From NCBI GenBank assembly GCA_012959695.1, contig DUCS01000036.1, positions 1 to 64,000 on the forward strand: a DNA stretch of 64,000 bases, read 5' to 3'. Under the pieces are notes generated by a model, which saw only the letters and a list, made by a program, of their open reading frames with translations, was not told the DNA's origin and made no database searches. The stretch comes from Cycloclasticus sp. Its GTDB lineage: Bacteria; Pseudomonadota; Gammaproteobacteria; Methylococcales; Cycloclasticaceae. The translations under genes and the position numbers were made by a program. Below are positions 57,007-64,000 of the stretch, piece by piece; the stretch's first letter is position 1, and each line of letters starts with the position of its first letter.

Positions 57007-57957
57007 TTATGTTAATGCCCCGCCACAACTTGAACCACTGCCAGCTGTACAGCCATAGCAATGGTCTGCAATTGTGATGGGTTGTTGATTAAAATCCAGC
57101 GTTAAACACGCTGAAATATGTTTTTTACTACTAGCTATTCCAGCTGGCAACTCAAGCATTTGATTAAAGTCGCAATCATACACGTAGCCTTGCCAATCGA
57201 CGCTTAAAATACTTTTGCACATCAGGTTATCAAGGTTTATGGATTGGTATGAAGTTTTTAGTAAGTCCATATACTCATCAAATGACCTTTTTGAAATAAG
57301 CGTGCTGCCAAATCGCTTAATAGGCATATTGGTAATGGTTAATAAACCGCTAAATACGATACCGAAATTGTCGAATAAGTGCTGCTTATACTCCTTCTCC
57401 AAACTCGCTTGTTCGGGTGGCAGTTGTGCGCCCTGTGGGTTATATACCAAGCTAAGCTCCAACTCTTTTCCATACCCCAAGGCATTCAGTTTTTGCAGTG
57501 CTGTTATGCTTTTATCAAATACTCCATTTCCACGTTGTGCGTCCACGTTATCACTTGAATAACACGGCAAGGAGGCCACAATTTGCACCTTATTCTTAGC
57601 CAAAAATTCAGCTATGTGCTCGTAACCAGGCTCTTCCAATATCGTTAAGTTACAACGATTAATCACCGTTAAACCACGCTTAACGGCTTCCGTCACCACA
57701 TATTCAAAGTGTGGGTTCATTTCTGGTGCACCACCGGTTAAATCCAGCGTCTCGATAGATTGCTGATCAATAAACTCGAACAACTGATCAACGGTTGCTT
57801 TGTCCATCAACTCTTTGCGTGTAGGCCCAGCGTTCACGTGGCAATGTAAGCACGATAGATTACACAAATAACCCAAGTTCACTTGCAACGTTGTTAGTGC
57901 GTTACGCTGTATCGGTGGGAAGTCCGTGTTCGCCAGTCTGTCTAAAGTTGGGTGCAT
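57007..57957 (-). CDS. arsS: ArsS-like radical SAM/Cys-rich protein (arsenosugar biosynthesis)
   Basis: Radical SAM CNLSCLHC; GGAPEMNPHFEY; C-terminal DHCYGCTAGSGSSCGGALT. Confidence 0.9.
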   Translation of the reverse strand: MHPTLDRLANTDFPPIQRNALTTLQVNLGYLCNLSCLHCHVNAGPTRKELMDKATVDQLFEFIDQQSIETLDLTGGAPEMNPHFEYVVTEAVKRGLTVINRCNLTILEEPGYEHIAEFLAKNKVQIVASLPCYSSDNVDAQRGNGVFDKSITALQKLNALGYGKELELSLVYNPQGAQLPPEQASLEKEYKQHLFDNFGIVFSGLLTITNMPIKRFGSTLISKRSFDEYMDLLKTSYQSINLDNLMCKSILSVDWQGYVYDCDFNQMLELPAGIASSKKHISACLTLDFNQQPITIADHCYGCTAGSGSSCGGALT

Positions 57958-57967
57958 GTTCGGTTAT

Positions 57968-60106
57968 TTACCGCTTTGCCATATGATACCGCTCAAGCAA
58001 CTTTAATAGCTTATGCGGCTGATGGTTTTTCTTCCATACACCAGCGGTATATTTATTCGCTTCTGCCCACGTTGGGTAGGCATGAATCGTGCCGAGTATT
58101 TTATTCAGCCCTAAGCCATGTTTCATCGCCAAAACAAATTCAGGCAACATTTCACCCGCATGCTCGCCAACGATACTCACGCCCAAAATCTTATCTTTAC
58201 CCACGGGCGTCAGTACTTTAATAAACCCTTCCGTTTTGCCATCAACAATCGCTCGGTCTAATTCATCCAGTTTAAATACGGTGGTTTCAACAATTAGCCC
58301 TGCTATCTTGGCTGATTGCTCGTTATACCCCACACTTGCAATTTCTGGGTCGGTAAACGTCACTCTGGGGATCACTCGGTGATCGGCCTTAAAACGCCAA
58401 ACATCACCAAATAAACTGTTCACCGCGCTATACCATGCATAATGCGCAGCGGTATGGGTGAATTGATACGGCCCTGCCACATCACCACAGGCATAAATAG
58501 TCGGTACGCTGGTACGCATGTATTTATCAACTTCAATCGTGCCAGAAGCTGTTGTTTGAACCGCCAATTCTTCAAGCCCAAAACCGCTAATATTTGGCAC
58601 ACGACCAATCGCAAATAATACCGCATCAAATTCAATGTGTTGTGTTTCGCCTGCTTTCGATTTAAGCGTGACAACTTGCTTATCACCCTCAGCACTAAAT
58701 GAATCGATAGATTGGCTGAGCTTTAATTCAACACCCTCGGCTTCTAATTGTTGGGTTAATAATAACGCCGCATCTTCGTCTTCTGGCCCCATTAATCTAT
58801 CGGCTATATCAACAATTGTGACCCGACAACCTAAACGATTAAAACTTTGCCCCAGTTCGCAACCAATCGGCCCGCCGCCAACAACCAACAGCCGTTCAGG
58901 CCGTTCACGTAACGACCAAATGGTGTCCGAGGTGAAATAACGAACTTCATCCAACCCCTCTATTGAAGGCACACGTGGCCTAGCGCCCGTAGCGATAATA
59001 ATATTTTGTGTACTTAGGGTTTTGCCATTAACTGACACTTCCCAAGGCGATTCCACACGGGCATCCCCTTGCAAACACTCCACACCTAAATCTGTGTAAC
59101 GTTCAACAGAATCATGCGGTTCAATTTGTGTAATCACCGACGACACGCGTTCCATAACTTCAGCAAAATCAAACTCTGCTGATGCGCTTTTAATGCCATA
59201 ACGCTCACTGCGAGTTAAATCGGCTAGAAAACGTGATGATTTAATCAACGATTTTGAAGGCACACAGCCGGTGTTCAAACAATCGCCGCCCATCTTGTTC
59301 TTTTCAATTAGCAATACTTTGGCTTTTACCGCTGCGGCAATATAGGAACTGACCAAACCCGCTGCGCCACCACCAATCACAATCAAGTTGTAGTCAAACG
59401 ACTCTGGTTTTTTATAGGCTTTTAACACCTTATACCGACGGATAATCCCAGGTAACGCTTTGGCAAATAGCGGAAACAACCCCAATAGCGCAAACGAAAC
59501 AGCAACCGCTGGCGATAATATATCGCTCACCTGTTCTATGCTTGCTAATTGCGTACCGGCATTCACGAACAAGATGGTCGCAGGTAACATACCCAATTGA
59601 CTTACCCAAAAATAGGTTCGTAGTTTTATTGACATTAAGCCCATCAGTAAATTAATCAACCAAAACGGAAACACCACAATCAAACGTAAGGTAAACAGAT
59701 AAAACGCACCTTCTTTTGCTATACCGGTGTTTATATCCGCTAATTTGTCTGAGAATTTACCCTGAACAGTGTCGCGCAACACATAACGCGACAGTAGAAA
59801 TGCCAAGCTTGCACCAATTGTCGATGCAAACGACACCAACACAACGCCCCACCATAGGCCAAACACCGCACCGCCCGCTAAGGTGAGAATGCTTGCGCCG
59901 GGAATAGACACTGCCGTTGATACAATATAAATAACAAAAAACCATGCCGATACTTGCCACGGATTGGCGTTGTAATAGGCGATGAATTCTGCGCTTTTAT
60001 CTTTTAACGCGGTTAAATTTAAATACTCATGGAGACTAAGGCTGTAAAAGCCAATAACAACTAGAACTAAGGTGCCCAGCAACCATAGCTTTTTTGACTT
60101 AAACAT
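57968..60106 (-). CDS. Fusion of TVP38/TMEM64 (DedA-like) membrane domain and mercuric-reductase-like FAD/NAD(P) disulfide oxidoreductase
   Basis: N-terminal TVP38 domain (STAVSIPGASILTLAGGAVFGLWWGVVLVSFASTIGASLAFLLSRYVLRD) followed by VIGGGAAGLVSSYIAAAVKAKVLLIEKNKMGGDCLNTGCVPSK. Start chosen at MFKSKK. Confidence 0.92.
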   Translation of the reverse strand: MFKSKKLWLLGTLVLVVIGFYSLSLHEYLNLTALKDKSAEFIAYYNANPWQVSAWFFVIYIVSTAVSIPGASILTLAGGAVFGLWWGVVLVSFASTIGASLAFLLSRYVLRDTVQGKFSDKLADINTGIAKEGAFYLFTLRLIVVFPFWLINLLMGLMSIKLRTYFWVSQLGMLPATILFVNAGTQLASIEQVSDILSPAVAVSFALLGLFPLFAKALPGIIRRYKVLKAYKKPESFDYNLIVIGGGAAGLVSSYIAAAVKAKVLLIEKNKMGGDCLNTGCVPSKSLIKSSRFLADLTRSERYGIKSASAEFDFAEVMERVSSVITQIEPHDSVERYTDLGVECLQGDARVESPWEVSVNGKTLSTQNIIIATGARPRVPSIEGLDEVRYFTSDTIWSLRERPERLLVVGGGPIGCELGQSFNRLGCRVTIVDIADRLMGPEDEDAALLLTQQLEAEGVELKLSQSIDSFSAEGDKQVVTLKSKAGETQHIEFDAVLFAIGRVPNISGFGLEELAVQTTASGTIEVDKYMRTSVPTIYACGDVAGPYQFTHTAAHYAWYSAVNSLFGDVWRFKADHRVIPRVTFTDPEIASVGYNEQSAKIAGLIVETTVFKLDELDRAIVDGKTEGFIKVLTPVGKDKILGVSIVGEHAGEMLPEFVLAMKHGLGLNKILGTIHAYPTWAEANKYTAGVWKKNHQPHKLLKLLERYHMAKR

Positions 60107-63100
60107 CAGCAAACTCCCAACTACGCCAACCGCCAAAGGCAGGGTAATAAAGCCCCAATTTAATGGGTCTCGAATCTATTACGCTCATCAGTCGCGCGTA
60201 TTGTTCAAGTTGTGGTTTGTAACGGGTCATTTCAGCATCTAAAAATTCTTCTTTATTATCGTCATCATGGCGGCTCGTTTTATAGTCAATAATCCAACGC
60301 GTTTCTTCATCAACAAACGTTCTATCTAGTCGGCAATGAATTACAGCATCGTCAATAACTCCCGACAACGCCAATTCAAATTGGCTGTCTTCGTGTTGGT
60401 TATTTAGAACCCATTGGCCACGATTATCTTTCACACAGTGCAACAGAATTTGCTCTACTCGTTCGCTTGCTTTGTCAATATTCCGAGGCAACACACCCAC
60501 TTCTAATAACTGATGCCGAATCGCTTGTTGTTCACTGGCGCTATTGGTGAAACTCAACTCACCACGCTCGCCCAATATTTGCATCCATTGATGACACACC
60601 GTACCCACCGATGCAGCCAAATCGGTTGCCCAATCGAACTCAATAAGGTTGGTTTGAGGCTGTATGTTTGTAGTCACTTGATGCTGATAATCTAGATTTG
60701 AATAATCAATTTTTTCAACATCTTTGATATTTAATTTCTTTATATAACAGGTTGTTACAGCGCCTTTATTATCTAATTTATTACTAGAGAAATTAACAAT
60801 CACATCATCTTTTATAGTCGGCCAAAGCAAGCCCAACAAGGTGTTAGTCGCTGGCGTTTTAGGTGACATCTCCTGATTGGCCTTTTCATCAACCTTTAAG
60901 CAAAAGCTTAAATGCAGGTGCTTTTTCGCTCGCGTCGCGGCGACATACAACAAACGTTGGCTTTCATGACGCGCCTTGTCCTGCTCTACTCTATTTAAGT
61001 ATTTAGCAATCGCATCGTCTTTATCCGCACCTGTTTCTTTAATAGGCGCAATCATCAATTCGCTTTCACCCGGCACATCAGCTGGTCGCTCTAACCAAGC
61101 CAATAAACGTTTTTCATCATTGCCGGCTTTTCTATCTAAACCCGGCAAAATTACATGATCAAACTCCAAACCTTTGGCCTTGTGAACCGTCATTATTTGA
61201 AGGGCGTTTGACGCACTCACATCGGGTGCGGCATACAATTTTTCCACCTGTTCTTGCAATACAGTTAAATCAATCGATTCTCTTTCCGACTCTAATGCCG
61301 TTAAACAATCAAAGAAACGTTCGCAATCGGCCAAATCAGATGGCGACGATAAACACTCAGGCCCTAACAACTGTTGCCACAACCCTCTAATTGAATCAGT
61401 CACGCTTACTCTATCGCGATGTCGCAAGGCAACGCCAAAAGCTTGCATCACATGCCCGATAGCCGCTTGCCCTTGTTCGCTCAATGCCTGCACGCTGTCA
61501 CTATTGTGTAGCAAATCACTGACATTTTCGCCAGGGAAGCCATCCAACAAGCTATGCATATCATCCAAGCTTACTGCACACCAAGGTGCACGTAATACAG
61601 ACAACCAAGCAATTCGATCGGCTGGATGCAAATATGCGCGTGTCAGCGACATTAAATCAATCACCGTTTGTCGCATATTAAGCGGGTCTATATCGGTTGC
61701 TTGGTAAGGCACACCCGCCTCATTCAAGGCAATAACTAACTCCGTCAAACTTTTTCTGCCGCGTACTAATACGCCAATCGTTTCATCGGGCGTTTGTTGC
61801 TTAATCTGTTGAATGAGCGCCAGCAAACCGCTGCCCTCGTCCACCCTGTTTTCATATGGGTAATAGGTTACGGCCTCAGCCGCCGAAGACTCAGTTCTAA
61901 ACGGAACAGAGGGTTTATACGAAATCGCACCACTAAATAAATTATCCGTCAGCGGCATAACTTGGCTAAACGCCTTATTCACCCAATGTACAATGGCGTG
62001 TTGCGAGCGGAAATTAACGGCAATATTCATCGGCGTTATATCCCTCACTTCTCCCAAACCATCTTGCTGAGTCTTTAGGAATAAGCCCACCTCTGCTTGG
62101 CGAAAACGGTAAATCGACTGCATCGGATCGCCCACCAAAAACAACGTCCGCCCATCGTCCACTTGCCAGCCAGCGACTAAGTCTTTCAGCAACATAAACT
62201 GCGTTTCGGATGTATCTTGAAACTCATCCACTAACAAGTGTTGTAGCTGGTAATCCAGCTTTAAGCCGACATCTGTCATTCCAGTCGCGTCTTGCAGCGC
62301 ATGGCTCGCAGACAGACACACTTCGCAGAAATCCACACAACCTCGTTGTTGAAACACTAAGCGTAAATGCGCCACTGCTTGCGGTAACACCAGCAATAGC
62401 GCCTGAATAATCTGCCATTGCTGATCGCTGTAAGCTGGGTTGGGTAAACAACGTAACCAGCTGATGGCTTCGGTTAATTCGTCATTGTCTTGAAAAGATT
62501 GAAGCAACTCTACGTATTGACGTTTTCTTTCTTTAAAAATAGCTTTTTCATCACTGTTTTCTCCTGCATTCTCCGCAGGAAACCCCATTTTTTTATTTAT
62601 TGTTTTTCGCCATGAATCCGACCCCGTTAGCAAAAAATCACCCAACGCTAGCCAATGCGGTAATGAGCCAGCTGATGTGTCTGCTAAATTCAATTCACTT
62701 GCTAAACGGCTAATAGCGGAGTTTTTATCTTCAATGTTCGGCCCAGCAAATTGCAACAACTCACCCAGCAACTCAATGTCGCCTTGCGTAAAGCCATCTG
62801 CAATATCTTCCAATATCGACTCAACTGTGCGCATTAACACACCTTCTAGTACCTCACGATCGGTTAAATTCGACTCTCTCGACAACATATAACGCAACCA
62901 TTGATCACGTGATGCCAACATCGTAGAAATCAACCCTTCCGCACGGGTTAATTGGTTATCCACGTGCGCCAACAATAATCGAATCGCCTCACCCACGGCA
63001 TCATCGCTATCCAACTCGCTCAAGCAGTTTCTAGCCGCTTCTGTGTACAAATCACGCGCATCTTGCTGAATACTCGGCGGGGAACCAAATCGGGCCGTGA

Positions 63101-63500
63101 TGGGCATCTGCTTGGTGAGGCGTGCGCAGAGCGAATCGATAGTTTGAACACGTAAACGATTCGGATTTTGTAGTAAGTGCCATTCACAATCAGTATCGCG
63201 TTGCAAAACTTGCGTAGCCAACGTCCACGTTTGCGCTTCAAATTCATTATCAGGGCACGCCATTGTCGCCAGTTTTATCGATTCAATAATCCGCTGATGC
63301 ATTTCCGCTGCGGCTTTTTTAGTAAAGGTAATCGCTAAAATTTCTTCAGGGTTATTAACAATCGTCAGTAAATGTAAAAATCGCAGCGTTAGCAGACTCG
63401 TTTTGCCCGAACCCGCAGGCGCTTGCACAATAAACGATTGGCTAACGTCCAACACTTGTTGGCGTTGTGCAATATCTTGTGGCTTATTCATCCTCAACAC
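60099..63500 (-). CDS. UvrD/RecB-like helicase-nuclease (AddA/RecB type)
   Basis: Walker A QAPAGSGKTSLLTLRFLHLL; DEFQDTSETQF; MTVHKAKGLEFDHVILPGL; C-terminal nuclease WIIDYKTSRHDDD. Confidence 0.93.
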   Translation of the reverse strand: MLRMNKPQDIAQRQQVLDVSQSFIVQAPAGSGKTSLLTLRFLHLLTIVNNPEEILAITFTKKAAAEMHQRIIESIKLATMACPDNEFEAQTWTLATQVLQRDTDCEWHLLQNPNRLRVQTIDSLCARLTKQMPITARFGSPPSIQQDARDLYTEAARNCLSELDSDDAVGEAIRLLLAHVDNQLTRAEGLISTMLASRDQWLRYMLSRESNLTDREVLEGVLMRTVESILEDIADGFTQGDIELLGELLQFAGPNIEDKNSAISRLASELNLADTSAGSLPHWLALGDFLLTGSDSWRKTINKKMGFPAENAGENSDEKAIFKERKRQYVELLQSFQDNDELTEAISWLRCLPNPAYSDQQWQIIQALLLVLPQAVAHLRLVFQQRGCVDFCEVCLSASHALQDATGMTDVGLKLDYQLQHLLVDEFQDTSETQFMLLKDLVAGWQVDDGRTLFLVGDPMQSIYRFRQAEVGLFLKTQQDGLGEVRDITPMNIAVNFRSQHAIVHWVNKAFSQVMPLTDNLFSGAISYKPSVPFRTESSAAEAVTYYPYENRVDEGSGLLALIQQIKQQTPDETIGVLVRGRKSLTELVIALNEAGVPYQATDIDPLNMRQTVIDLMSLTRAYLHPADRIAWLSVLRAPWCAVSLDDMHSLLDGFPGENVSDLLHNSDSVQALSEQGQAAIGHVMQAFGVALRHRDRVSVTDSIRGLWQQLLGPECLSSPSDLADCERFFDCLTALESERESIDLTVLQEQVEKLYAAPDVSASNALQIMTVHKAKGLEFDHVILPGLDRKAGNDEKRLLAWLERPADVPGESELMIAPIKETGADKDDAIAKYLNRVEQDKARHESQRLLYVAATRAKKHLHLSFCLKVDEKANQEMSPKTPATNTLLGLLWPTIKDDVIVNFSSNKLDNKGAVTTCYIKKLNIKDVEKIDYSNLDYQHQVTTNIQPQTNLIEFDWATDLAASVGTVCHQWMQILGERGELSFTNSASEQQAIRHQLLEVGVLPRNIDKASERVEQILLHCVKDNRGQWVLNNQHEDSQFELALSGVIDDAVIHCRLDRTFVDEETRWIIDYKTSRHDDDNKEEFLDAEMTRYKPQLEQYARLMSVIDSRPIKLGLYYPAFGGWRSWEFADV

Positions 63501-64000
63501 CTACTAACTCAGCTTGCTCGTTAATTCTGCACAAACTGGTTAAATCGCAATAATCACAGGCTTTATCCGTTGGGCTCACTCGCGCATCACCCGCTACAAA
63601 TTCATCAGACAACGAACCCAACACGCTTTGCCAATGCGTCATTTGGCTATCCCAATCGGGCTTATCGGCTTTCTTACTTTCACCTAGGCTTTTTAAGCCT
63701 GAAAAGTTGTCGGCGCTATCGCTCAAGCCTTTGTACTTAATTTTGCCTTTTTTCAATTGCGCAAAGCTCATACTGCGAACTCCCTCACTCCCAAATATGC
63801 TATACAGGGGTAATTGCGGTTCTTCTGGTCGCTCGCCAAACCATTTGTTGATGCTACTATCGCCTGTTTTGTAGTCAATAATCGCCGTCGAACCATCTTG
63901 CAATGTATCAACACGGTCAATCACTGTATTCAATTGCAACTGCCCCACCGTTAAGGTTTGCTTTAACTCCGTTGCTGTCACTTCAAACGGCTCGCGTTGT
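63484..64000 (-). CDS. PD-(D/E)XK Fe-S nuclease (AddB-like), 5' end beyond the window
   Basis: Nuclease motif AIIDYKTGDSS, Cys motif CDYCDLTSLC; the reading frame runs off the window edge. Confidence 0.8.
   Translation of the reverse strand, partial: QREPFEVTATELKQTLTVGQLQLNTVIDRVDTLQDGSTAIIDYKTGDSSINKWFGERPEEPQLPLYSIFGSEGVRSMSFAQLKKGKIKYKGLSDSADNFSGLKSLGESKKADKPDWDSQMTHWQSVLGSLSDEFVAGDARVSPTDKACDYCDLTSLCRINEQAELVGVEDE

Noticed and set aside
57007-57060. Possible selenocysteine (UGA) in ArsS
   Set aside because: Codons were read directly: the relevant residue is TGT (Cys) and the ORF ends in TAA.

Overview
The window is a gammaproteobacterial chromosome segment, mostly conserved housekeeping genes on the minus strand. 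Recognisable blocks, in window order, are: ygfZ; sco/ctaG; lysS-prfB; a SUF Fe-S operon (rrf2-type regulator, sufB, sufC, sufD, sufS, sufU); a small accessory stretch (TraR/DksA-like, S4 protein, LapG-like protease, hspQ, a beta-barrel candidate, a membrane protein with an apparent internal duplication); recJ-thrC-hom-alaC; rpoS-nlpD-yqaA-pcm-surE; truD-ispF-ispD-ftsB-eno-kdsA-pyrG-tilS-accA-dnaE-rnhB-lpxB-lpxA-fabZ-lpxD-skp-bamA-rseP-dxr-cdsA-uppS-frr-pyrH-tsf-rpsB; and map-glnD on the plus strand. At the right end, an apparent arsenosugar-type cluster (TVP38/FAD-oxidoreductase fusion, ArsS-like radical SAM protein, ArsM-like methyltransferase, TIGR04283-like glycosyltransferase) directly follows addAB-like helicase/nuclease genes. 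The points most worth a second look are the arsenic cluster and its 8-nt overlap with addA, the prfB +1 frameshift site (which corrects the ORF track), an IscR type-1-like palindrome before the suf operon, a long imperfect palindrome between prfB and lysS, the structured rpsB leader plus rpsB/tsf attenuator, and several promoter-proximal palindromes. I found no tRNA, rRNA, CRISPR array, prophage or IS element by eye. I see no convincing wholly new system; the arsenosugar cluster is the best accessory candidate. Family names come from motif recognition, since no database search was possible.
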